A DNA stretch of 7,633 bases from Lachnospiraceae bacterium UBA2868 (GTDB lineage: Bacteria; Bacillota_A; Clostridia; Lachnospirales; Lachnospiraceae): contig DEEW01000001.1 of NCBI GenBank assembly GCA_002350465.1, positions 1,719 through 9,351 of the forward strand, in the 5' to 3' direction. Both the position numbers and the translations under genes were made by a program. Under the pieces are notes generated by a model that saw only the letters and a list, made by a program, of their open reading frames with translations, searched no databases and was not told where the DNA came from. Shown piece after piece: positions 1-7,033 of the stretch; positions within the stretch are counted from its first letter, which is position 1, and every line of letters starts with the position of its first letter.

Positions 1-1648
1 CCTTCTCCTGCTCACGTTCTTTTTCAAAGCTGCTCCAATCCATGGGAGTAGCCTCTTCATATCCCCTTGCGCGTCTCTTCGCGGCTTTCTTCTCTTCCTT
101 GAGCCGCCATTTTTCTTCGCGTTCTCTCTCTTTTCTCTCCCGCTCAAGTTCCTTGCGCTCTCTTCTGGTCAGAGGTCTCTCGTAAAGATCGTCGTCATCT
201 TCCTCTTCGTCATCTTCCTCTTCGTCGCCGTCCTCATCATCTTCACCTTCTTCGTCGTCCGGCTCCTCATCTTCTACATCTTCCTCATCCTCTTCGGAAT
301 CATCATCCTCGTCGTCTTCGTCGTCTTCGTCATCTTCCTTATCTTCGTCGTCTTGTTCATCTTCTTCGGACATAGAACGGCCTACGAGTGAAGCGGCGGT
401 TACGGCTCCCCCGCGTCTGACATGCCTGTCCTCCTCTTCATCGTCTTCGTCATCCTCGTCCTCATCTTCTTCGTCGTCTTCGTAGTAGCCGCCCTCATAT
501 ATCGCATCAAGATCCTCGGCGTACTCGTGAAGCTTTACGGCAAGAATTATAACGGTTATCAGCAATATCAGTGCAAGAGCCACAAATACTATGAGAAGGA
601 TCGACTGGATGTTGTGAGGAATATAATCATCAAGGAGCCCTTCAGAGTCGGTTTCATCCGCCTCCTCCTGCAGTTCGCCCTCCGTAGCAGGGCCTGCCTG
701 AGAAGGTACAAATCTCTGATATGTTCCCTCGTTCTTATCATACCTGTACCAGCCCTTATTCCCTTCCGAGCTCATGGCATATACCAGGAAAAAATCAGCC
801 GGATCCACACCGTTTATGGCAGTAGCACTTCCAGCAGCAACGCTTTCCTCCATAAAAGCCGTCAGTGTCTGTCCGTTCCAGTCGAGTACAGCTTTTGTAT
901 AGCCGGCAGGAATCTCGCCTTCGCAGTCAGCAAGAACGATAATAAAGCGATTTTCTATTCCCTGAAGCATTCTGAATTCGTCAAGAGTCCCCGTTGACTG
1001 GTTGTATATCATAAACTTTCCGTCTGCACCCGAAGCGTCGGTTGTGTACAAAAGTGTCATATCACCCATGTCAAACTTTGCACATTCAACCATCTGCCCG
1101 TTGTAATCGGTTGTTTCTTTGTGAAAAAGTATGGGTTTGAATTCCTCGGCAAAAACAGTCTGTATAACTCTTCCGTCTGAAAGATCGATTGTTCCGGGGC
1201 TGACGCCGAGATCTCCGCCTGCTGCCGCATCAAGTGCAGCGGCTGTATCTTCGCCTGCAACCGCAACTGATACAGATGCCGTCTCGGGTTCTGCGGCATC
1301 CTCTGCGGTAGCAGTAACCTTAACGTCGGCAGTGCCTCCCGAAAGCGTTGTGAACTCAACCGTGGCGTTGCTTTCCTTGAACGTTATGAGGCCTCCGCCG
1401 CCTCCGCCGTACTGGGCAGAACAATTCACAAAGCTCAGCCTGTTGGCATTGAATTCAACCTGAATATCCGCAGGAGCCGTCCCCTCAAGGGCTGTGGCAT
1501 CAACCGTAACGGTAACGGTATCTCCGATCTCGCAATTTTCCTTGTCCGCCGATACATTCAGACCCTCCGCATAAACACTTCCGGCGCTGAAAAACAGTGA
1601 GGCCGAAAGAAAAAATGCTGCTGTAATGATTTTTGCCGTTTGTCTCAT
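1..1648 (-). CDS. Membrane-anchored cohesin-like domain protein with acidic then basic cytoplasmic tail (partial, C-terminus beyond the left edge)
   Basis: The frame is open from the ATG at 1648 to the window edge (549 codons, no stop). Residues 1-27 form a signal peptide (basic start, hydrophobic core, likely cut VYA|EG). Residues about 29-131 are a beta-rich, cohesin-like domain (start LNVSADKENCEIGDTVTV, with six glycines at 81-86). Residues 132-345 are an extracellular region I do not recognise, ending in a WYRYDKNEGTYQRF motif at 300-313. Residues 348-371 are one strong transmembrane helix. The tail holds 18 consecutive Asp/Glu (390-407), a block with 53 acidic residues of 60 (428-487), then an Arg/Lys/Glu-rich stretch (about 494-529) that looks like a single alpha helix or coiled coil. 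Predicted topology is N-terminus outside, tail in the cytosol. The gene starts 14 nt after the autolysin gene and has a good ribosome site. Function is unknown; the cohesin-like call rests on pattern only, and no dockerin partner is visible nearby. Confidence 0.85.
   Translation of the reverse strand, partial: MRQTAKIITAAFFLSASLFFSAGSVYAEGLNVSADKENCEIGDTVTVTVDATALEGTAPADIQVEFNANRLSFVNCSAQYGGGGGGLITFKESNATVEFTTLSGGTADVKVTATAEDAAEPETASVSVAVAGEDTAAALDAAAGGDLGVSPGTIDLSDGRVIQTVFAEEFKPILFHKETTDYNGQMVECAKFDMGDMTLLYTTDASGADGKFMIYNQSTGTLDEFRMLQGIENRFIIVLADCEGEIPAGYTKAVLDWNGQTLTAFMEESVAAGSATAINGVDPADFFLVYAMSSEGNKGWYRYDKNEGTYQRFVPSQAGPATEGELQEEADETDSEGLLDDYIPHNIQSILLIVFVALALILLITVIILAVKLHEYAEDLDAIYEGGYYEDDEEDEDEDDEDDEEEDRHVRRGGAVTAASLVGRSMSEEDEQDDEDKEDDEDDEDDEDDDSEEDEEDVEDEEPDDEEGEDDEDGDEEEDDEEEDDDDLYERPLTRRERKELERERKEREREEKWRLKEEKKAAKRRARGYEEATPMDWSSFEKEREQEK
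188..370 (-). repeat. Low-complexity acidic-codon tract with short tandem repeats
   Basis: On the plus strand this stretch is almost wholly GTC, ATC, TTC and CTC triplets, read on the minus strand as Asp and Glu codons. It contains an exact 15-bp tandem duplication (197-211 and 212-226, atcttcctcttcgtc) and two exact 9-bp units, gtcgtcttc, at 311-319 and 320-328, with a one-base variant at 329-337. A shorter tract of the same kind lies at 428-481. All unit lengths are multiples of three, so gain or loss of a unit would change tail length without breaking the frame. Confidence 0.85.
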
Positions 1649-1654
1649 ATCTGA

Positions 1655-1660
1655 CTCCTT
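1655..1660 (-). promoter_or_regulatory. Ribosome binding site of the cohesin-like gene
   Basis: The minus strand reads AAGGAG followed by six bases (TCAGAT) and then the ATG at 1648. It lies inside the 14-nt gap after the autolysin stop codon (TAG, 1663-1665). It fixes the start of the downstream gene and supports co-transcription of the pair. Confidence 0.85.
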
Positions 1661-1662
1661 CT

Positions 1663-4188
1663 CTATCTGTAAACTGTTATAGTGTATGCCTTGATAGCAC
1701 CGTTTTGAGCTTTGCAGCCGACGTACAGCGTGTTCTCGCCCGGCTCTATCGGATAAGTTCCGACTCCGCCGACGGATGAAGACGAGCAAACCGCCGTAGC
1801 CGATATCTCAACGGTCTCCTGGTTAGGATCTACCGTTACCGTGTACTTGTCCGTTACTCCCGAAAATGCAGGTTTAAGCTCTCCGCCGCTTATGGAAAGC
1901 GATGCGAGATAAGTATTCGGATTGGAATCCGATACAGGCTTGGCACACAGTGTTTCGGGCATATTATTGTAATACGGTATCCTGAACTTAAGCACCTCGT
2001 CATCTCCAAGGTACGCCAGCTGGAGTCTTGAACTCTCAGACGAGGCTGCCTGTATATTTGACATATACTGGTGCGAATACAGGGTGTTTTCTCTGTTTAC
2101 AACATTGAACTTCTGAAAGTATAACGTATTCTGACCTTTTGATACATACTTTTCGGCCAGATATTTTCCTCCGCCGTATATCGACCGCGCTCTCGTGTTC
2201 CACGGGCGCATGTAATTCTCATCTGAACCGGTTGCGTAAATCAGTCCGTTGATCGTGGCACTTCTTCCGCTGTACGCATACGCTCCCACGTTAAAGAAGT
2301 TAAAATACCCTTCATATCCCGCTACTTTGCCGGTACAGCTCTGACTCGCTCCCTTTATACCCATCTCCTGAAGGGCGCGTCCCGCCAGAAGATACGGTGA
2401 TACACCTGTTGCTTCCCCGACTTCCCTGAACTTTTCCGCGTAACTGAATGTAGTTCCGTCTGTATCCGTTACTTCCCCACTCATAAACGTTCCCGTCAGC
2501 ATCTTGGAAACGCTTGCAGTCGTCTGGGTCTCGGAATAGTCCAGCTTTTCAAACATATATATCCCGCTCTCGTTCAGGAAGTTTCTCGGATCCATGTAAT
2601 ATGCAATAAGCTCGGGAGATGCCGAAGCCCAGCTTCCGCCGTCAAACGTGTACCACTGGTTTGTAGCCTGATTATACGCCTGAGGAGCGGTTGATTTCCA
2701 CGATGCTATCGAATTCTTCGAAACAAGATTCTTGCCTACCGAGGACTCTGCCGCAAGGGCGCTTGACCATTCCAATCCGGTATTTACCGGCTCGAACTGC
2801 CACTTCGGATGTTTTGAATGGAGAATACGAAGCGAATTCTTGTACCCTTCCGGAAACTCCGCAATAAGCTTTTCAAACTCCTCATCTCCGGGAGGCGCTG
2901 CCGTCTCTTCGGATTCGGCAAGAGTCACAAGATCGGATCTGACATACCCTTCACGTTCACTCCCTAAATACGAAAAAGACACCTGATACCAGGTGTAATT
3001 ATCACTTCCGGATGTTTCTTTTTTAACGGTAAGCGGATGCCCCGATGATAGCTGGCAGACCACGTTGCCTTCAACAGGCGCCTGCCTTACCCTGACCCCC
3101 ACTCCTTTTATGGAGGCCTGGCCGCCGACAGGTCCGGTATCCGTACCTCCCGAATCAGACACGACCTTATCCTTTGTCTGGGCGGCGGTTGTCTTGGTGC
3201 CCGAGGAGTCGCTGCTTATGATTGTTTGTGTCGTCTGGGTGATCTCTTTGACTTCCTTGGTCACTGTCACGTAATCTCTTGCTATATAACCGTTAACCGT
3301 CTTGCCGTCTACTGTTGTCTCTACCTTTATCCATTCTCTGTCGGGCGCCTTTTCCACCCCAAGGAGTTTTAAGCCCGATCCGGTGCTGACCGTTCCCACT
3401 ATCTCTCCCGTTGTCCCGGCAACACTTCTGATCCTGACGTTTATTCCCTTCACAACACCTGCTCCCGGTTCAACCGTTTTAACAACTCCCGAAGATGCAG
3501 TAGCTGCCGCGGTTGCGGCTTGTGACGTGGTGTTTGTCTGTGCCGTCACCGCTGCGGTTGTCGTCTTGTTAATAAGATCGCTTCTTATAAAACCCGTCTG
3601 GTCATCTTTTTTTACCTGATACCAGACCTGACCGTCACTCGCTTTCCCTTCGGCGAGTATGCTGACAACGTCACCGGTATTAAGATAGGTAACTACTCCG
3701 GAATTAAGAGTCGCATTCTTGCGCATCCTTACATAAGTACCCTTGACCGTTCCGGATCCGACCGTAGACGAAACTGCTGCCTGCGCTGTTGCTGTTGCCG
3801 CGCCCGTCTGCGCGGTTGCTTGTATTGTTTTTGTATTTGCAGACGAATTGGCCTGTGAATTCTTCACAAGCGAATCGCTAACCGTCATTGACTTCTTCGT
3901 TTTGGAAACAAGATCAGATCTGATATATCCTACGGATGTTCCTACGGCAATCCTGTACCATGTATTGCCGTCCTTCCCCTTTTCCTCCGAGAGGATTGCC
4001 ACTTCGTCACCCGAAGATACGCAGAAAGAAACGGCCGACTGGGCTGTGGCAGCGGATCTTACGAATCCGCTCCTTGCTTTGACCGTTCCGGTAGATACGG
4101 TTGCACTATAGGTTTGTATCGGGGAAAGCGCCGCAACACCCTGTGTTATGAGTATTGCGACCATTCCCATAATGATACGGCGTTTCAT
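1663..4188 (-). CDS. Secreted SH3b-repeat beta-N-acetylglucosaminidase (autolysin) with C-terminal cadherin-like domain
   Basis: 841 residues. It probably cleaves N-acetylglucosaminyl bonds in peptidoglycan outside the cell. Residues 1-29 are a signal peptide (MKRR start, likely cut TYSA|TV). Four SH3b domains lie at about 33-94, 144-206, 243-308 and 357-422, each with a V+xR motif near its start and a GYIRSDL-like end; they probably bind the cell wall. Ser/Thr/Ala/Gln-rich linkers separate them. The glucosaminidase domain (about 437-750) has family landmarks: YYMDPRNFLNE (530-540), RALQEMG with Glu608 as candidate catalytic acid, GYFNFFNVGA (627-636), RPWNTRA (661-667) and QKFNVVN (692-698). 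Residues about 757-841 resemble a cadherin-like beta-sandwich. The frame opens at 4254, but the ATG at 4188 is preferred: it begins the signal peptide and follows a ribosome site. Closest general class is LytD/GH73-type. Exact cleavage specificity cannot be read from sequence. Confidence 0.92.
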   Translation of the reverse strand: MKRRIIMGMVAILITQGVAALSPIQTYSATVSTGTVKARSGFVRSAATAQSAVSFCVSSGDEVAILSEEKGKDGNTWYRIAVGTSVGYIRSDLVSKTKKSMTVSDSLVKNSQANSSANTKTIQATAQTGAATATAQAAVSSTVGSGTVKGTYVRMRKNATLNSGVVTYLNTGDVVSILAEGKASDGQVWYQVKKDDQTGFIRSDLINKTTTAAVTAQTNTTSQAATAAATASSGVVKTVEPGAGVVKGINVRIRSVAGTTGEIVGTVSTGSGLKLLGVEKAPDREWIKVETTVDGKTVNGYIARDYVTVTKEVKEITQTTQTIISSDSSGTKTTAAQTKDKVVSDSGGTDTGPVGGQASIKGVGVRVRQAPVEGNVVCQLSSGHPLTVKKETSGSDNYTWYQVSFSYLGSEREGYVRSDLVTLAESEETAAPPGDEEFEKLIAEFPEGYKNSLRILHSKHPKWQFEPVNTGLEWSSALAAESSVGKNLVSKNSIASWKSTAPQAYNQATNQWYTFDGGSWASASPELIAYYMDPRNFLNESGIYMFEKLDYSETQTTASVSKMLTGTFMSGEVTDTDGTTFSYAEKFREVGEATGVSPYLLAGRALQEMGIKGASQSCTGKVAGYEGYFNFFNVGAYAYSGRSATINGLIYATGSDENYMRPWNTRARSIYGGGKYLAEKYVSKGQNTLYFQKFNVVNRENTLYSHQYMSNIQAASSESSRLQLAYLGDDEVLKFRIPYYNNMPETLCAKPVSDSNPNTYLASLSISGGELKPAFSGVTDKYTVTVDPNQETVEISATAVCSSSSVGGVGTYPIEPGENTLYVGCKAQNGAIKAYTITVYR

Positions 4189-4194
4189 AATATA

Positions 4195-4206
4195 CCTATC
4201 CCCTTT
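4195..4206 (-). promoter_or_regulatory. Ribosome binding site that decides the autolysin start
   Basis: The minus strand reads AAAGGGGATAGG before the ATG at 4188. The AGG is 6 nt and the GGGG 11 nt from the start codon, so either can pair with 16S rRNA. The upstream in-frame ATG at 4254 has no such site and lies only about 13 nt after the predicted transcription start. Confidence 0.7.
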
Positions 4207-4234
4207 AAGTATATCATTTCCCTTATTAACCGCG

Positions 4235-4257
4235 AAATTGACTCCCCTAGTCAACTT
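4235..4257 (-). promoter_or_regulatory. Inverted repeat in the autolysin leader (possible operator or 5' hairpin)
   Basis: The minus strand reads TTGACT-AGGGG-AGTCAA (4254 to 4238), a perfect 6-bp inverted repeat with a 5-nt centre. As RNA the stem extends to 9 pairs with two flanking A-U pairs and one G-U. It sits about 11-33 nt after the predicted transcription start of the autolysin operon. It could bind a repressor in DNA or stabilise the mRNA 5' end. There is no U-run, so it is not a typical terminator. Confidence 0.5.
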
Positions 4258-4272
4258 CGTCTACTCGATTAT

Positions 4273-4374
4273 TATAATACAATCACTTTTGATTTATGTC
4301 AACTATTATTGAGTTTTTTTTCTCTATTTTCGTAAATTTTTCTTCTTTACAATTATCTTATGATAAAATAATGG
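4273..4374 (+). promoter_or_regulatory. A/T-rich upstream region of the lipoprotein gene with several weak promoter candidates
   Basis: No single strong plus-strand promoter stands out. Candidates are TATAAT at 4273-4278 (back to back with the minus-strand -10, but with only GTCAAC at the -35 position), TTGAGT at 4309-4314 with TAAATT 18 bp later, and TATGAT at 4359-4364 with TTTTTC 16 bp upstream. A TTTACA at 4346-4351 has no good -10 partner. The promoter is presumably here, but the exact site cannot be chosen by eye. Confidence 0.3.
4274..4302 (-). promoter_or_regulatory. Vegetative-type promoter of the autolysin/cohesin-like operon
   Basis: The minus strand carries a perfect -35, TTGACA (4302-4297), a 17-bp spacer and the -10 TATTAT (4279-4274), one base from the TATAAT consensus. 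The predicted start is near 4267, giving a leader of about 79 nt before the autolysin ATG. This is what a housekeeping (sigma-A type) promoter looks like; no alternative sigma motif is needed. Confidence 0.8.
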
Positions 4375-4390
4375 AAATCACTCATACTCA

Positions 4391-4394
4391 GGAG
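4391..4394 (+). promoter_or_regulatory. Ribosome binding site that decides the lipoprotein start
   Basis: GGAG lies 6 nt before the ATG at 4401. That ATG begins a classical lipoprotein signal sequence. The longer in-frame start at 4296 has no such site and would add 35 residues ahead of the signal peptide, so it is rejected. Confidence 0.85.
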
Positions 4395-4400
4395 ATACAA

Positions 4401-6041
4401 ATGCGAAAAAATCATTACTATACTATTATCATTACCGCTGTAATTATTCTTGGCACCTCCATGCTTGCAGGATGTGCAGATAACAAACAGGTTGACACTG
4501 CCGATACGAATCCGGAAACCGCCCTGTCCTCCGAGGCAGAGGATTCATCGGGCAAAGAGGAGGCAGATGTCGGGCAAATCGACAAGAAAGACTGGACAGG
4601 TATAAACGGATCGGAATTGGATTCAATTTCCGATGATATATATGCCGCCGCTTCCGAAGAAGTGTTCACAGCCATGTCGGAGTGGGCTTATACATTTTCA
4701 AGCGGTGCAGGCGGATGGTCGACAGAGCTTGCCATTGACCCGGACGGTTCATTTCATGGAGAGTTTTATGACGGTGATATGGGCTCAACCGGCCCGGGCT
4801 ATGAAAACGGTACTGTATACATTTGTAATTTCAGCGGTCACCTTGATAAAAATGTCCGGATGGCCGGACCTCTTATATATTCACTGTCTATAGCGGACAT
4901 CAAATATGAGAACGAACCCGGTACCGAAGAGATAATAGACAATGTTTTGTACAAATACTCCACTCCTTACGGGCTTGAAGGGCTCGAAGGCAAAGAGGAT
5001 TCCCTTGTATTTATGGATGCCGGAGCGGTAACGTCTGCCATAAACGAAGAGGAGATGGTGTGGCTGTCTCCCACTCACTTCGGATCTTACGTTGGTGAAG
5101 AATGGGATTACATCGAGGATACGCCTGATGAACTTCCCTTTGCCGCGATAATCAATACCGTGGACAATTACGCATTTTTCTCCAGCAACATTTCAGACCG
5201 GAACCAGACTTTCCTCGTTAATAAGTGTAAGCTTCCGGGTCTTAAAAACACAGTATCCGAACTTAATGATGACGGAACTTACCGGTTCGCTGACGAGAGC
5301 ATTGACGGAAAATTCAAGGTGATCAATGCCTGCTTTGAAGTCAGCGAATCCTACAGCCTGTACAACGATGCAGAATCCTTCGTCAACGAGTGCCTTGGCA
5401 AATTATACGGAAATCACGGTTATAACCCGGAAGACGTACACGTAACGTCTCCGGATAATGCTCCCGCTACGCTGTATGACAAGGTTGCCCTTTGCGGTCA
5501 TCAATCGGGATACGCGGTATTTTACCCCGAAGGCGGCGACAACCTTAAGGGGGCAGGGAGATTTGTATTAAACGAATCAAACTCAAACGGAAAAACCTAT
5601 GCATATGCATACATAGTTGAAACCGACGAGGATTACGGCCTTAACGGAAACAATCCGCCTGTCCCCGACTCTTCATTCGGAAGCTTTTATCTGTCATCAC
5701 TTACCCTTACGGGAAAATCTGATGACCTCTCATCCGCCGGCGAAGGCAAAAGTGCCGTAAAGTGTATAAACTGCTATATGAAAGCTCCCGGAAAAGACAG
5801 TGTTATGGCTAAAGAGGTGAGCCCGGATGAGAATTACCGCGAATATAAACTTGCCGCCGGTCAGTACACACCTTTTTACGTACAGTATCCCTCGGACGGC
5901 TTTCATAAGTTCATGTATACAAATGGTATGGCAGAGTACATAAACAGTCAAGGTGAGGGCGAGGAAAACTCTGCCCTTATGTACCTATACTTAAATGCAG
6001 ACAATGAGGTGGTTTACGGTTATGAGGAATACACACCGTAA
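4401..6041 (+). CDS. Predicted lipoprotein of unknown function
   Basis: 546 residues. Residues 1-24 are a lipoprotein signal peptide (MRKNHYY, hydrophobic core, then LAGC), so Cys25 should be lipid-modified and the protein held on the outer face of the membrane. Residues 26-85 are an acidic, Ser/Asp/Glu-rich tether. A first soluble region (about 86-240) is rich in Gly, Asp and aromatics: GAGGWSTEL (102-110), DGSF and a DGDMGSTGPGYENGT segment (124-138). A second region (about 245-546) continues without a known motif; it has a CxxC pair (Cys455, Cys458) and six other cysteines in the whole protein, including Cys25. There are no transmembrane helices after the signal. I do not recognise the family. 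It is transcribed away from the autolysin operon, with 212 nt between the two starts, so shared control is possible but not shown. Substrate binding or envelope sensing would be guesses. Confidence 0.88.
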   Translation: MRKNHYYTIIITAVIILGTSMLAGCADNKQVDTADTNPETALSSEAEDSSGKEEADVGQIDKKDWTGINGSELDSISDDIYAAASEEVFTAMSEWAYTFSSGAGGWSTELAIDPDGSFHGEFYDGDMGSTGPGYENGTVYICNFSGHLDKNVRMAGPLIYSLSIADIKYENEPGTEEIIDNVLYKYSTPYGLEGLEGKEDSLVFMDAGAVTSAINEEEMVWLSPTHFGSYVGEEWDYIEDTPDELPFAAIINTVDNYAFFSSNISDRNQTFLVNKCKLPGLKNTVSELNDDGTYRFADESIDGKFKVINACFEVSESYSLYNDAESFVNECLGKLYGNHGYNPEDVHVTSPDNAPATLYDKVALCGHQSGYAVFYPEGGDNLKGAGRFVLNESNSNGKTYAYAYIVETDEDYGLNGNNPPVPDSSFGSFYLSSLTLTGKSDDLSSAGEGKSAVKCINCYMKAPGKDSVMAKEVSPDENYREYKLAAGQYTPFYVQYPSDGFHKFMYTNGMAEYINSQGEGEENSALMYLYLNADNEVVYGYEEYTP

Positions 6042-6096
6042 ATATGGTACTGAAAGTTTTCTATTAAAATCTGGCTTCCGAGGAGTGTCTGTATTA

Positions 6097-6109
6097 CGGA
6101 GAACCTCCG
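6097..6109. terminator. Weak hairpin between convergent genes
   Basis: CGGAG-AAC-CTCCG forms a 5-bp G/C-rich stem with a 3-nt loop in the 105-bp gap between the convergent lipoprotein and DUF697-like genes. Neither strand shows a following T-run, so it would be at best a poor intrinsic terminator. No better terminator is visible in the gap. Confidence 0.2.
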
Positions 6110-6146
6110 ATGGATATTTATATTGCTTCAGACAGTGATGATTCTA

Positions 6147-7031
6147 CTAGGCTTTGCTGAACATATTCCTGACGGGCTCTTTAATTTTCTCATTCATGCC
6201 CTGCTTCATTATGTTCTTAAGAATGCTCAGAGCCTCGGCATATGATTTTCTGCGCAGCTCTTTTCTCGTCAGGGAAACGTCGGCATTGAGAAGGTAGTTT
6301 TTGGCAATCGTTGCCATTCGCAATGTGGTAAGTGCATTTACCGCGCCCTGTGTTGCTGATGCAGCTACGATGCCAAGAGCCTTTCCCAGTGCTCCTTCGG
6401 TCGCCATCGGGATTAATTCTTCAATATTCATCTCTTCGAGATTTCCGGCTATAAGAGTAATGGACAGCACTCTGATGTACAGTCTGAACACCTGTGCATT
6501 GTTGGGTCTGAACCCGCATATCTCGGTTATCCTCTTTATCAGATTGAAATTTGCGGATGCCATCCCGAGCATGTCATAGACCGAGTTCTGGGAAATTGCG
6601 GTAATAATAAATATTTTCTTGGCTGTATCATACATTTCACGGTTGAGTTCCGGAGTGATCTTCCTGTCAAAGAATTCTATAAGCTTATCGTCCGTTTCAT
6701 CTTCAAGTCGCAAAAATCCCTTTACCTGCTCCTGCTCTTCCTCGGTCAGCTGCACATTTTCCAACAAATTATTTGCAAGTCTCCTGCACCACTTCTGCCG
6801 TGCCTTGCCATCTGCCTCGTGAAGCTTTTCCAGAGAAAAAATCGGCGCGAAGAACACACCGACAAGGGGATAAACAATGCCGCCAAGTACAACGATTGCA
6901 ATCAATACATAAAATGCGATCTCAACGGCTATATGAACTGACCCGAGCTTTTCTCCGATCTCAATAGCATTGCTCACAATCGACATTGCCGCAACAATAA
7001 TCAATGAAACAAACAGTATTATATTCCACAT
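6147..7031 (-). CDS. DUF697-like membrane protein
   Basis: 294 residues. Two hydrophobic helices at about 2-20 and 33-62 anchor the N-terminus; residues 66-130 are a charged helical region with an acidic patch at 97-121. Residues about 134-247 resemble the DUF697 family (found in YcjF-type and GTPase-associated membrane proteins): an amphipathic stretch with ISQNSVYDMLGMASANFNLIKRI (147-169, seen in part), then a Gly/Ala-rich segment, GALGKALGIVAASATQGAVN (213-232). The C-terminal 45 residues are basic. The start at 7031 lies 2 nt after the stop of the upstream DUF308-like gene. Its ribosome site is only a purine-rich AGAAGAGAAG inside that gene's end, so translational coupling is likely. Function is unknown, and no GTPase motifs are present here. 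It could instead be a related helical membrane family; the DUF697 call is from pattern memory. Confidence 0.85.
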   Translation of the reverse strand: MWNIILFVSLIIVAAMSIVSNAIEIGEKLGSVHIAVEIAFYVLIAIVVLGGIVYPLVGVFFAPIFSLEKLHEADGKARQKWCRRLANNLLENVQLTEEEQEQVKGFLRLEDETDDKLIEFFDRKITPELNREMYDTAKKIFIITAISQNSVYDMLGMASANFNLIKRITEICGFRPNNAQVFRLYIRVLSITLIAGNLEEMNIEELIPMATEGALGKALGIVAASATQGAVNALTTLRMATIAKNYLLNADVSLTRKELRRKSYAEALSILKNIMKQGMNEKIKEPVRNMFSKA

Positions 7032-7033
7032 AT

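Noticed and set aside
188..370. CRISPR or non-coding satellite array
   Set aside because: The units are 9-15 bp, have no spacers and stay in one open reading frame.
422..997. Plus-strand ORF of 191 residues with a very hydrophobic start resembling a membrane helix
   Set aside because: Its hydrophobic part is the antisense of the Asp/Glu tract at 428-481. The minus strand has a far longer frame with signal peptide, transmembrane helix and ribosome site.
2732..4111. Several plus-strand ORFs of 69-122 residues opposite the autolysin
   Set aside because: They are antisense shadows of a clearly coding frame, with no ribosome sites or recognisable domains.
1..4188. Cellulosome (cohesin-dockerin) system
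   Set aside because: No dockerin repeats, cellulases or carbohydrate-binding modules are present; only a cohesin-like domain is seen.
4189..4254. Upstream ATG adding 22 residues to the autolysin
   Set aside because: It has no ribosome site, lies in the inverted repeat close to the predicted transcription start, and would put charged residues before the signal peptide.
4296..4400. Longer N-terminus for the lipoprotein
   Set aside because: It would bury the lipoprotein signal 35 residues inside the protein; the ATG at 4401 has GGAG at the right distance.
5598..5611. 14-bp palindrome TATGCATATGCATA
   Set aside because: It lies inside the lipoprotein coding frame and encodes Tyr/Ala/His-type codons of an AYAY segment; it has no regulatory context.
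6080..6157. Short plus-strand open stretch with protein-like composition (includes MDIYIASDSDDSTRLC)
   Set aside because: It is very short, runs into the end of the convergent gene and matches nothing I know; a gene remnant is possible but cannot be supported.
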